From Isoetes taiwanensis (taxonomy: Eukaryota > Streptophyta > Lycopodiopsida > Isoetales > Isoetaceae), in NCBI GenBank assembly GCA_021234155.1, contig JAJEKV010000002.1, forward strand, positions 29,881,115 through 29,945,114: a DNA stretch of 64,000 bases, written 5' to 3'. The position numbers and the translations under genes were made by a program. Below the pieces are notes generated by a model, which saw nothing but the letters and a program-made list of their open reading frames with translations, did not search any database and was not told where the DNA came from. Of the stretch, positions 43,680 to 53,999 are shown piece by piece (the first letter of the stretch is position 1; the number at the start of each line of letters is the position of its first letter).

Positions 43680-44693
43680 ATGTCAGAAAGGGCCAGTAAT
43701 AAGGAGAGATTTGGTGTAAGGATGGCCAGAGAAAAGAAAAAGCCTCCTACTCAGGAATTATTGTTCACACAGGAGGTCCCTCGTCCCACAAGTGCTCGGT
43801 CTAGCATATAGCCCCATGGTCAGGGACAAGCTAATTCCAGTGTAACAATGGATTTGCCATCTTCTCTTTTTGGTCTCTAGCGGCCTCTTCATATCGGCAC
43901 AAGCAGTTCTGGTACATTTACCTTCCAAGATCGAGAGGATCTCCAAAGTGCTCTAGACCTGCAAGTTCAGTGTTTGCTGCCTACACTTCATGACCAGGTA
44001 CGACTCATTCATTCTAAGGGAGGAATGATGGCTACATCTATGATCGTATCTATTGAGAGATGGACACACTTATTACAGTTAATACATGCCTACATTCCAG
44101 ACCCTAAAGCCCAGTATGTGGGTACAAGTGATGCCTCAGTACAGACACTAGATACAGAATTACAGCCACAGAAGAAACATTGTGTTGAAGCGAGAGTGCA
44201 GACATTGGAAAGGGAACATGTTGAGGTGGAAGTACAGACATCTCCACAATCCCAAGGGGACCAGGAGTCGCAGTGTCGAGCTAGCAGAAAGGAGTAGGCT
44301 GCCTCAGTATCTTCTGTTACCAGGAGCCTGAACTTGCGTATTATAGGGGTTGCAGATGCAGAAGATGATCCCCATTCTGATGTGGATGCGGCTTTGCATT
44401 TTTTCACTGATGTCATGCATGTGAAGGTTGGTGGAGTTGTCTCCGCTACTAGGGTGGGAGCGGCAAGACCTGATCGTCCTCGCCATCTTTTGGTTCAGTT
44501 TCAAGACACTGTTAGTCGCTTACATGTTCTTCAGCATGGAAACCATCTCAGAGGGACTAGTTTCTCAGTACAGGAGGATCTCTCCCCCCTTCAATTGTGT
44601 AACCATAAGGAGGAGCTCTACAAGGTGAGGGCCTGTAAAAGAAATGGGCAGTATATAGGGGAGGTGCAGCAATTATTGCAGCAATTATTCTAG
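43680..44693 (+). pseudogene. LINE ORF1 protein, L1-ORF1-like, three in-frame TAG
   Basis: One frame of 338 codons runs from ATG 43680 to TAG 44691-44693, interrupted only by three TAG codons (43809-43811, 43878-43880 and 44295-44297). The C-terminal third shows the L1 ORF1 pattern: NLRIIGVADAEDD (RRM-like start), RPRHLLVQFQD, the FSVQEDLSPLQL block near the end, and KRNGQ. The middle has a Gln/Glu-rich region with a repeated VQTLE motif, possibly a coiled coil. Such proteins bind LINE RNA as trimers and chaperone it. There are no frameshifts, unlike in most other pseudogenes here. Confidence 0.75.
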
Positions 44694-44870
44694 ACCAATG
44701 GCCTTCCAATCCTTGGACTGACTACGTCTAGATAATTTTAGAAGCACAAAATTACCACTAGCATTAGCATTATCTTCTTCTTGGTAGTCTTTTAATATTT
44801 GGATGGGTTGTTGCCCTTGCATGTGCCGTCCCATAATCCGTTGGGTTCCCGTGGACGTAAAAATTCATCT

Positions 44871-44915
44871 TATCTTATCTTATCTTATCTTATCTTATCT
44901 TATCTTATCTTATCT
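44871..44915 (+). repeat. Pentanucleotide tail (TATCT)9
   Basis: Nine perfect 5-base units at the 3' end of the ORF1-only LINE, followed by a degraded TTATATATAC. Confidence 0.9.
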
Positions 44916-45487
44916 TTATATATACTTATTATTGTACTACAGTTGTGATCAGTGTATATACCCAAATAAACTTGCTCCTTGCCACTGTTAAATAATAGTT
45001 ACATTCGTTTCACATTACTGTCAGATAATTAAGTATATTTGTTTCACGATACTTCCAAATGAAAGGAGGATACTCTAGAGCTACAAAATGAATGTCCAAC
45101 CTCCACCTGCTCAATAATACAACTTGTTAGCATGTGACATAAGATTCTAATCCTAACCATATGCATTAGAATAACATTAGGTTTTGACGAATATAATGAG
45201 AAATTTTAAGATGTGGATGATTTGGGTTTATAAGGAAAATGGGCACTTCACTATTAGGGTGAAGAGGCTCAAAGATTAATCCTTGGGAAAAATTGAATCA
45301 TGAAATAAAAAATTCTTAAGGATTTGGTTCAAATTCCCAGTTGATACACCTACTAGGCCTTTTAGAGCATTAGAAATGAGACCACACCAAAGTATAGGAA
45401 GGATAAAGAAAAAGCCTCAAACAAAATTAGCTACGAAAAAATGGGTAAGGCAGGTAATTTGCTTTTATACTGATTTATTATGTTTTT

Positions 45488-45864
45488 ATGGGTCTCATAT
45501 TATACGTTTGGGGGGCTTGTATTATAGAGTTAGAGATGAGCATGGCACCAGACTACGAATTGCAAAGTAATGTAAGCAGTAAAGGATACCCCACCCTGCG
45601 GCATAAGTTAGTACAAACGCAAGAGGTAGTGCTGGTGCCCGCATCTTCTAGTACCACATTAGAGGGCTTCAATCCTCTTTCTCAAAATCTCTATTTGAAG
45701 TTAGATAATGCATCTGATCAAAAAAAAAAAAAGGATGTGTTCTTTTCTCTCTTACCTGACATGCTTTAAGGTTTTGATGAGATCAAAGTTGGCTTCATGA
45801 TGATTGGGAATACTCATGATTCTATTGATGCATTGTTTGGTAATTTTTTTTTACATTAATAGGT
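45488..45864 (+). pseudogene. Fragment of a multicopy gene family (LDN...NTHDSID motif)
   Basis: In one frame, with a single TAA near 45767, the translation shows LYLKLDNASDQKKKKDVFF, a short gap, then IKVGFMMIGNTHDSIDALFG. I recall this pattern (LQLDN...KN and GHTHxDID) from abundant uncharacterised plant proteins, in which the first His of the motif is usual; here it is Asn. The spacing of acidic residues recalls DDE/RNase H-fold nucleases, but that is inference. It lies just before a LINE fragment. Confidence 0.45.
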
Positions 45865-45882
45865 GCTTTAAGTTTCCTGGAG

Positions 45883-46600
45883 TTGCTTTATTTGTTCAGC
45901 AAATGCAATGCAAATTCTCCTATTCCATATTTTGTGGATGAAGTTTCGAATTGGAAAGGTTTTGTTAAAGGATATATCCTCGATAAGGACCAATGCATAT
46001 TAGCCATACAGAAATATTATTATTCAAAAAATGATTTCGTTTATATGGCATTTGCGCTTCTTGCCTCTCAATCAAAATTTTAGCATATTATTGCAATTGT
46101 TCGCAACTGCATTTGGCATGGTAATGAAGAGCATGATGTGGTGGAAGTTTCTTGGTCTAAATGTCTTAAACTGAAGTTTACTAGTGGCTTAGGCATGGTT
46201 GATTACCGCTTACAAAATCAGGTTTTGATCTCTAAGTTTATATGGAGAATTCTCACGAGTTCTCTTGCCTCACCTGAACTAAGGTTAATCAAGCAAGCAC
46301 TTGCGCATTATGTCCCTTTTGAAAAGGTCGCACTTAGATCTCTCTTACCTTGGAGCCTTTTTTTCTGCTATGTCCCCTTCTTAATGCTTCTCTTTTTTCG
46401 AGGAGGGTGTTGGAGCCTTGGCAGAGGGTTCCTACTCCATATCAATTCTCTTGCATTTGTTTAGATGACTGCTCCATGTTGGTGGATTCTTCTAGAGAAT
46501 CAGCTTCCACTTTGTGCATGGTGCCATCCTTTGGCTTAGTGACGGTAGAAGTTTGTAGGAATTCAGATGATTGAGGCTTGATATAAGTCTGGCTACTTAT
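45883..46600 (+). pseudogene. LINE ORF2 C-terminal fragment
   Basis: Frames 45883-46083 and 46138-46464 are in phase, separated by one TAG (46081-46083). They read YYYSKNDFVYMAFALLASQS, then IIAIVRNCIWHGN and VEVSWSKCLKLKFTSGLGMV, then QNQVLISKFIWRIL. This is the region after the RT of plant LINEs (W..G....V.W..C.PK..GGLG). No RT core is attached, so this is a 5'-truncated insertion. It is in the opposite orientation to its right-hand neighbour at 46740. Confidence 0.75.
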
Positions 46601-46779
46601 TAATATAGGAGGCCTTTCAGATTAAGTTCTTGATATCTCGATGGGACAAGACTATTTGGCAAAACGTGCTGCTACTTTATCACAAGTTGATGTCCAATCT
46701 GTGGATGTGCATATTTGGCTTATTTGTGATCGAGATATAGAGTGGCAGCTGGTGAACAAAGTTCTCTGCATCTGCAACT

Positions 46780-47232
46780 TCATTCATCAATCACACCATC
46801 TAAGGTAATGATAGCGAATGCCTGATCTGTATACTTGAATAGAAGGTAGTCCAGTTCAACAGCCCCATACGCAGAAGAATCCAGAATGTGGAGGATCCAT
46901 GAGTCCCGGCACGATTCGCAGATGCCGAGCTTCTCCTCAAAATAATGCTTAAGCTCATGTTTGAACTGCCAGATGTCTTCATCATCCAGTACACGCTTCA
47001 AAGTTCTGACCATGATAATTTCTGTTTTAACCCACAAAAGTGCTTCAAGAACTTCCTTATGAGAAAGAGGCTTCGTTCCTTCCGGGACCTCCCCAACATG
47101 CCCGCCTTCATGGTGTTTCTTGACCAAATAATCTGTGAGCCACATCAGAAAGATTGTTAAAATATAAAGAAAAGAATGAGTAAAACCCCTGATAGGAGCC
47201 CAAGGCATCCCAATTTTTATCATAATTAGCAC
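46780..47232 (-). CDS. LINE ORF3: 150-aa protein with hydrophobic N-terminal helix
   Basis: The frame starts 125 bases before the end of ORF2 in a different phase. Residues ~18-35 (THSFLYILTIFLMWLTDYLV) form a hydrophobic, membrane-like helix. The rest is charged and mostly helical (VLEALLWVKTEIIMVRTLKR, then IWQFKHELKHYFEEKLGICE). It contains a CESC pair. No known domain is recognised. The LINE at 13-16 kb has an ORF of similar size, place and N-terminus (see 13230-13754), with only weak sequence similarity by eye. Confidence 0.5.
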   Translation of the reverse strand: MLIMIKIGMPWAPIRGFTHSFLYILTIFLMWLTDYLVKKHHEGGHVGEVPEGTKPLSHKEVLEALLWVKTEIIMVRTLKRVLDDEDIWQFKHELKHYFEEKLGICESCRDSWILHILDSSAYGAVELDYLLFKYTDQAFAIITLDGVIDE

Positions 47233-49772
47233 CCTTGAGCAATCTATGTGCCATGGCTGTATCAGCTAGCTCCAATTGAAGAGTAGTTTTAAGAAAATTC
47301 AGATCTGGAGCAGAGTGATTAATGGCCACTCCATTTCTGTGTTTCCAAATTGTCCATAGACAAAGAGTCCTGACTGTGCACAAAAAGGCAGAGCCGGATG
47401 AAAGGAAGTCAAACAACTCAGGCTCGTTGTTTGGGACAAACCCAATGTATGTACCTATCCAATTCCAGAAAGGGGTTAGCCAAGGGCAAATGAAAATATG
47501 AGTAGAAGATTCAGCTTGGCCACACCCTAGAGGGCACCTATCTGAAATTTGTCTGTTAAATTTGGCTCGAAAGGCATTAAATTTGAGGCTTTTATTCAAG
47601 AGGAGCCATCTGAACAAGATAGTTTTCTTAGCACTTTGCAACTTCCAACCTTTCCGAATGACACGGATAGCATCAGATTCCGAGCAACCCCATTGATTAG
47701 ATACTTTTGTCCCTTGGGAGTTCAACAGGGGGGAATATATCTTAGCTACATTGTAACCTTTGTCATCAAGAGCCCAATTACATTCCTTTGCCTCATCTCC
47801 TGCTCCTCTATGATGATGAGTTAAAGCATTGTAGATATTCCTGTCGCAAACAGAATCCCTTACCAAGCTGGAGACTTCCTGCCAGGTTTTCCAAACTGTC
47901 CCATTTGACATACTGCCAATTGTGCAGAGCCCTTTAAGTTTCCACTCCTTATATTTCCTTGGGTGTTTCAAGGCTAAGCATCTATAATCCTCATATGTTA
48001 GTCCCTGATGCCAGAAAAAGTTAAAGTCATCTGAAACGTTATCTATAGGATGAGCTTTAAAACAGACAGGAACTCTGTTCCAAGCTTGTATGATCCTTTT
48101 CATGATAGGAGATGTGCTTGAACAAGGATCAAGTTGATAAAAGGCAGAATCTGGGAGATGATGTGGAGTAGAAGGACTACCTAGCAAGGAAGTTTTACCA
48201 ATCCAAAAATTTGTTAGGAGCAGGGCAGGAGATTTCGATTGGAAAAATATTGACCTCCATACCAATTTAGCTGCCAAGGCCTGTGCTTGAAGGAACAGAT
48301 CTTTACACCCTAGTCCTCCTTTTTTCTTTGGGAGGGTTAGGTGCTGTCAACCTACCATGTGTGAACCCTGCCAAATAAATTCCTCCATAATAATTTCCAA
48401 TTCTTGATAAGACTTCTTATCTGCAATTATTGCTGATGAGAAGAAGACATGTGAGCTCGCAATAACACTGTTAATAATCTCTACTCTTCCTGCTAGAGAA
48501 AGAGTTTTAGGATAAACGTGCAACTTCTTCTTTATTTTAGCAACTATGGATTCCCATAAGCCATGAAGACTCATGTTTAATGCTAGGGGCAAACCCAATA
48601 ACTTTGTGGCAGAATGATGACCACAAACCTTAATTCCTTCAATACTATTTTTTGGACTGTCAGAAATGATTGCACACTTATCTTTGTTTAAGAAAACCCC
48701 GGATGCTTTCCCAAACAGATGCATAGCAGCAAGAAAGTTTGGGATGCTATTTCTTTACTCTTTTAGGAAGACAAATGTGTCATTTGCATATTGCATTACT
48801 GACAAGGACTCATTTGCAACAGGTAATTTGAGGCAACTGATTTTTCCCTTTTGCTGCATTTTCAAGATAATCTCAGCTACTATGAGGAAAAGGTAAGGGG
48901 CCAGAGGGCAACCCTGCCTAACTCCTCTTTTGCATTCAAAGAAAGAAGAAGGGGAACCATTTACTAAAACTGCTGAGCATCCTGTAGCATTGAAACCTGT
49001 TACCTTGTTTAAAACTTCTTTTGAGAATCCAAGTTGCAGCATGGCCCTATTGAGAAAGTTCCAATCAATGGTATCATAAGCTCTTTTGAAATCCAGTTTG
49101 AGCAGCACACATCCTTGATTAGTAAATCTGTTCCAGTGAAGACCTTCATAAGCCCCAATGAAGTTACCAAGAATTCCCGGGAAGAAAGCCTGATTGGACA
49201 TTACTAATCTTCTCCTGTAGGATCCTTTTAAGCCTATTAGCAAAAATCTTGGCCAAAATTTTGTATGTAACATTTGTCAGCGAAATTGGCCTCCAGTCCG
49301 AGAAAGTGGCAGGCTTCTCTACCTTAGGAACTAAGGCAATTAGGCCAGCATTGATAGCTGGATGTAACTTCTCTGCCTGCCATGCACCCTGAATGAATGT
49401 GGTGAGACCTTTGCCAATTACAGTCCAAAACTGCTCATAAAATTCTGGGGGTAAACCATCAGGCCCAGGGCTTTTCCCATGAGCCATACTTTTAATGGTT
49501 CTCAAGATCTCATCCTCCATTGGTGCTGCCAAAAGTTGACTATCTTCAATATGCTGATATTTGGGATCCAGATAATAAAAAAATTCCAGCATTTTGCTAT
49601 TGTCTATTTGTCTAGCAGCAAAAAGATCTTTATATTTGTTGTAGAATATATCCTGGATATCCTCCTGTTTAGATAAGTCCTGATGATTATCATCTTTGAC
49701 AGGGATAATCCCATTGTTCATTAGTCTGCTTTTAGCAGCTCTAAAGAAGAATTTAGAGTTGCAATCATCCAT
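47108..49772 (-). pseudogene. LINE ORF2: RT and zf-RVT region
   Basis: Frames 49772-49164, 49273-48755, 48724-48347 and 48277-47108 are successive parts. RT motifs are GKSPGPDGLPPEFY, LVPKVEKPATFSDWRPISL, LLKLDFKRAYDTI, RQGCPLAPYLF and YANDTFVF, where the second Asp position reads Asn instead of the usual YADD. The end carries a zf-RVT zinc finger (RCPLGCGQAESSTHIFICPW) and the CLWTIWKHRNG block. Breaks lie near 49200, 48750 and 48340. The Asp-to-Asn change in the catalytic box would itself inactivate the enzyme. Confidence 0.92.
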
Positions 49773-50024
49773 ATGGTTGATATATAACTCCTGCTTTTGA
49801 TTGCCAGACTCTTTGCCTCATGTTCTTCAATCAATTTTACCTTTCTTTCTAGAGTTTCCTCTCTCTGTTGCAGCATCATATTTATTATCTTTATCTGTGA
49901 ACAGATTTTGCCTAACAGTTTTCATCTCCATGTAAACTTCATTCTTTTCCTGTCTTCTTTTCTTACTCCATTCCCTGCCCCACTATTTAATCCAATTTTT
50001 GATCTGCTTACTTCTATATATGAA

Positions 50025-50867
50025 TTACTTCATAGATCCACTTGCATTCACAGCCACCAAGGAAGAATAAAACCTAGTGAAATCGTCACAAAAGGTTTTA
50101 TTATTTAGTAGGCTGACATTGAATTTGAATGGAGTTTCAACAAGTCTTTTTTCAGGAAGAATGCCCGTATCCAAGATCTGGGGGTAGTGATCTGATATGG
50201 AGTTGCTACAGTGATTAATTACAGTCAGATTATCCCAGCCATCAATAGTAGAGATGTTGGTGTAGTACCTATCCAATAGGCAATACACTCTATCTGCTCC
50301 TTTCCTTTTGTTACTCCAGGAGTATGCATTGGAAGAGGATGGGGCATGATAAAGAAAACTATGAATTAACTTATCCCACTGACATCTTTTCCCCTTTGAC
50401 ATATTGATCTTCTTGCCTGCTTTCTGTTCCCATGAAGGAGTGTTGTTGAAGACACCACTTAAAATCCAATTACTAATATTCTGCCCCTGTAGCCAATCTG
50501 ACATACTTTTCCATTGCTCCTCTCTCTCCTCAGGGGAGGTAGATGCATATACATTTATGATGCCCATCTGTTCTTTCTCTATTTCCAAGAATACAACCTG
50601 CCATCTCCCTGAAGGATGAGAAAAAGAGCCAACTCTTTTTGGGCCACTCCAAGCAATACAAATACCTCCTTTGGTGCCATTAGCAGGGGCCCAAATGGAC
50701 TCCCCATTAGGGAAAATCCAATTCCCTAAATTGGAAGCTTCAAAGGCAGGAAGCCTGTGTTCCTGGAGCAGGACTATATCTGCTTTTACTTCCTTAAGAG
50801 CAATCAGAGCCCTTTTCCTCTTCAGGGGATCGTTAATGCCTCTCAAATTCCATGAAACTATCCTCAT
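50025..50867 (-). pseudogene. LINE ORF2: APE-type endonuclease
   Basis: ORF2 starts at ATG 50867 with MRIVSWNLRGIN (the conserved Asn), then VLLQEHRL (catalytic Glu), NVYAS and SISDHYPQ (conserved Asp-His). The usual GDFN motif reads GVFN (ILSGVFNNTPS), so a catalytic Asp is lost. This enzyme nicks target DNA to prime reverse transcription. The start codon overlaps the ORF1 stop as ATGA. Confidence 0.9.
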
Positions 50868-52548
50868 TTAAGTTTGGAGCTTCGAGTGACAGGCCCATGT
50901 TCACTTGGAGTATAGACCTTTTTCTGTCTCTTCTTGATTTGAGGAAGAGGAGTTACAAAGGATTGCTCATTGGAAATCTCTTTCTCCTCATCACTTCCAT
51001 CTTCATCATCCCAAAATTTTCCTGACAAGACAGATGAAGGATCTTTCAATTCCCTCAACTGAGTAGCTGGGGTCTTGAATATATCTCCCTCCCTAACAGA
51101 CAAGGTTCCATCTGTTACAGGAGTATTCGAATCTTCCTCTGTTATCACCCTCTGTTGAGATCTCTGTAGTTCATTAGGCTCCCCAACCATTGCAGTATCT
51201 TGTTGAGCTTTCAGCTGAAAATCCACCTGCTCAGCTGGTGCCTGATCTCGCTCAAAGTTGGTCCTCTTTAAGTTATCTGCAAGAAGCTCCAATGCTGGTT
51301 CCCCAACATTGGTAGAATCCTGCTCAGTTTGTACCTTATCTCTTCCGAGATTGGACTGGTTTACCTCCATTCCTTGCCCCGAGTCTATTTTCCTTGAGTT
51401 TTTAGGAAAAAGCTCCATAATTGGAAAAGGTGAATCTATATTTGGAGTTACCATAGGAAAAAGCTTAAGTGAGCTGGGTCCCCCTCTATCTTTACCCCCC
51501 GAAGAATCTTCCGAGGAGTAAGATTTACCATGGGACAAATCTGGTTCTCTTATTGTTAGGGCCATGAACCTGACTACCTCAGAGATATCTTGGGGTCCAT
51601 CTCCCTCCGAGACATCTTTTCCTTTTGAATGGGGATTGTTGAGGACCTTGACCTTAGCTGAATCTTCAAGAAATTGGACTTTTTTCTTCCACTCTGTCCT
51701 CGATTTTTTCTTCAGGCTCTTTCCTAACTCCAATCTTGTTTTTTCTTTTTCCTTATCTTCCCTGATTTTTTGCCTTCTTCTTTTCCTTTTTTCACTACCA
51801 TTCTTATTTTGTCTTTGCCTTTCCTGCTTCCCCTTATTTGGTGTAATCCACACACCTTCACCCTGTTTCCCTACATTCTGCAGATTCCCTAAATTTTGTC
51901 CATGTGAATTTTCCTTGGTCCCTCCTCCTCCCTTACAAACTTTCCCCCCATGTAGTCTGATACCACAAGTTGGACATGGCTGGGGAAGTCCCTGCCATGC
52001 TAGCTTCAGAGTCTTTAGATTGCCGAAATAATCCACAAACTTAATTTCTCCCGGAATTGGTTTTAGCAAGTCTATCTGTGCCCAAACTCTCGGGGCTTTA
52101 TCTTGGGAAACCTCCCAGCTTATTACATTTCCAGTATATAGGGTTTAGTCCTTGCAGGGAAGTATACCAGATGATACAGCTCAGAGTAATTTTGAGGGTC
52201 AAAGGAAGGATACCATTTCTGAAAGAAGAATTGGGTATTGGCTTTGGAAATGGTACCCTGTTTAAGGAGAAGGGTAGCAGTCTGATTATTTCCACATTCA
52301 ACCATGAAGAACGGGAATTCTATCCAATATATACTACTGGTCACTACCCCTTGCTCCATCCTCTCAAGCTCTCCTTTTATATACTGTAATCGGACCCCCT
52401 CATGTCGGACATATCCTATGAGACCCCGAGACTTAAGAAATTTGAGTTTACTCTCTACGGCTGCGTTTCTGAGAGGTTTACCAACAAACGCCGGGACTTT
52501 TTCAGTTACCAGCTTCCTTCCGTACGTCCTCCTGGATCTGATTTGCAT
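50864..52548 (-). pseudogene. LINE ORF1 (DUF4283-like region and zinc knuckle)
   Basis: Frame 52548-52123 reads VPAFVGKPLRNAAVESKLKF, then IYWIEFPFFMVECG, a region like the DUF4283/RRM-like part of plant LINE ORF1. After one frameshift near 52100, the frame 52069-50864 continues with PIPGEIKFVDYFGNLKTL and a zinc knuckle (CPTCGIRLHGGKVC). Then comes a long basic region (EKRKRRRQKIREDKEKEK) and an acidic, polar tail. It would bind LINE RNA. It ends in TGA, which overlaps the ORF2 ATG. Confidence 0.82.
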
Positions 52549-52906
52549 ACTCCAGGATTTGGTTCACAGCTTCCTTCTGTCGCTGCAGAGTTCCTACTCC
52601 AGAAGACCGCCTGGTGTTCACCATGTCTGATAGCGAGGTGAGAAAATCTCCAAAGGCAACAAAGTCCTTCACCTTCTCTCCCTTCTCCAATGCAGCCAAG
52701 TGAGCAGTGATCTCCTGGATTTGCCTATAACCCTTTTCGCTAAGAGTACGGGCCAAATCTTTCAAGTCCTCAAACTTGGCATTATTCTCTTCTGACCCTA
52801 TTATTTCCTTTTCCCCCAAATCTGGCCCTGCTTGCACACTTCCCAATGGTTGTCCCATCTGACCTGATGGCTGTATTTTCCCAGACATTCCTTCACTCTG
52901 TCCCAC
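52502..52906 (-). CDS. LINE ORF1 N-terminal frame
   Basis: A 134-codon frame overlaps the next ORF1 frame by 47 bases. It encodes Gly/Gln-rich residues and then a predicted helix (FEDLKDLARTLSEKGYRQIQ, EITAHLAALEKGEKVKDF), which may be a coiled coil. It is either the N-terminus of ORF1 separated by a frameshift or a separate small ORF. Confidence 0.5.
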   Translation of the reverse strand: MGQSEGMSGKIQPSGQMGQPLGSVQAGPDLGEKEIIGSEENNAKFEDLKDLARTLSEKGYRQIQEITAHLAALEKGEKVKDFVAFGDFLTSLSDMVNTRRSSGVGTLQRQKEAVNQILEYANQIQEDVRKEAGN

Positions 52907-53007
52907 CTAAACTGATTTTTTTATTATTTTTTCCAATCTTTCTACTAGCTAACAGCGTACCACTACTAACAACTGTAACATACAAAGTTCTTAACTGTAA
53001 ACTTTCA

Positions 53008-53256
53008 CTACAATCCTGTTGTCAACCCACGAGCAATGCGAATGAAAAATGCCTGCTGTCTGTCACCCACAAACTCACCCAACCATGATTCAAGAAGCTC
53101 CACCTTTGACTGAGGAACCGTAGAAAAGATGGGGGTAAATAATTCTTCTGGAAAGAATCTGTAGTACACCAGGCTTTCCCACAGCCGGGCACTCTCACCC
53201 TCGAGCCATCCACAGGAGAATCTCTCCCCTTGAATCAAGATCGTGAAAAATTTCAT
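53008..53256 (-). CDS. Short upstream ORF of the LINE, 82 aa
   Basis: The frame (MKFFTILIQGERFSCGWLEG, then ESARLWESLVYYRFFPEELF, ending FFIRIARGLTTGL) lies in the 5' part of the LINE, about 100 bases upstream of ORF1. It has protein-like composition. Its role is unknown; it may be the original start of ORF1. Confidence 0.4.
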   Translation of the reverse strand: MKFFTILIQGERFSCGWLEGESARLWESLVYYRFFPEELFTPIFSTVPQSKVELLESWLGEFVGDRQQAFFIRIARGLTTGL

Positions 53257-53350
53257 GGTTTAGGGCAAGCAACACTGTTCTCCCGCCATCGCCAGCGCCT
53301 GGTCCGTCACCGTTTTCCGCTACAAGATTAATTTCGCTTCTGCTATTTTT

Positions 53351-53999
53351 AACTTCCTTCTATGGAAAGATTTCATATTTATTAATAGTGTTGCATTTAT
53401 ATAATTAATGAATACAAGGATTTAATTGTGACACCCAAGGCCCCCCCGAACATTTCTCTTTCCCCACCCCTTATTCTCTTTCAACTCGCTTACTAGCTGG
53501 GATTATGTGTAGCAACAAATGTGTATCAATTCGAGAACACGCAAAATTTGAGCTTACTATTGCTTCATGTTTCCATGATGCATGAGATATAAACAGACCT
53601 GCATTAATATTGCCTCGTATTCCTGGATTGGTATCTATAGATATCTCTACTTCAATAGAATTTTGATTTGCACCTAATCAATAGTTCAAAGTGCAAAACA
53701 ATATACATTCATCAACGAGAATAAATAAAAAGATAATGTTCATTTAATACTAAACAACCCAAACTTCCACAATAACAAATTTGCAAAATATATACCTTGA
53801 ATGTGAGGAATTAAGTATCACATATTTTTGTATGATACATGAAGTTTTACAAACATATTGACGATGGCCAGCGTTGCTGGGCATAAGTTGAGAACCTGTA
53901 AATGATACACTGTAGTAATGAGAGAAGAGCGCATGAATAACCCAAAAGTACTCCATCGTTAAAGTCTTCGACGCCATTTCTCTTTCCCTCTGCCATTTG
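53351..53999. other. No gene recognised
   Basis: AT-rich flank between the LINE and the polypyrimidine tract. It includes a TGTGACACCC sequence (53427) of the type that begins some LTRs, without further support. Confidence 0.4.

Larger units (their letters stand above)
43340..44915 (+). mobile_element. ORF1-only LINE derivative, copy C
   Basis: About 340 bases of 5' region lead to an ORF1 (43680-44693). This is followed not by ORF2 but directly by about 175 bases of 3' UTR that ends in GTGGACGTAAAAA and nine copies of the 5-base unit TATCT (44871-44915). The 3' box resembles copies A and B. The layout resembles mammalian HAL1 elements: ORF1 plus 3' UTR with ORF2 deleted. The 5' limit is approximate. 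Confidence 0.7.
46740..53350 (-). mobile_element. Nearly full-length plant L1-like LINE with three ORFs
   Basis: Reading leftward: 5' UTR, a short upstream frame (53256-53008), ORF1 (52906-50864) with a CCHC knuckle, ORF2 (50867-47108) with APE-type endonuclease, RT and zinc finger, and ORF3 (47232-46780). The total is about 6.6 kb, the usual LINE size. No poly-A tail is seen at the left end. It carries several frameshifts and is probably inactive. Confidence 0.92.

Noticed and set aside
43809-44297. Stop-codon reassignment (TAG read as an amino acid)
   Set aside because: Neighbouring genes end normally in TAG or TGA, and C-to-T decay of CAG explains the pattern more simply.
53427-53500. LTR start at TGTGACACCC
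   Set aside because: No polypurine tract, partner end or element coding region next to it; the motif alone is too short.
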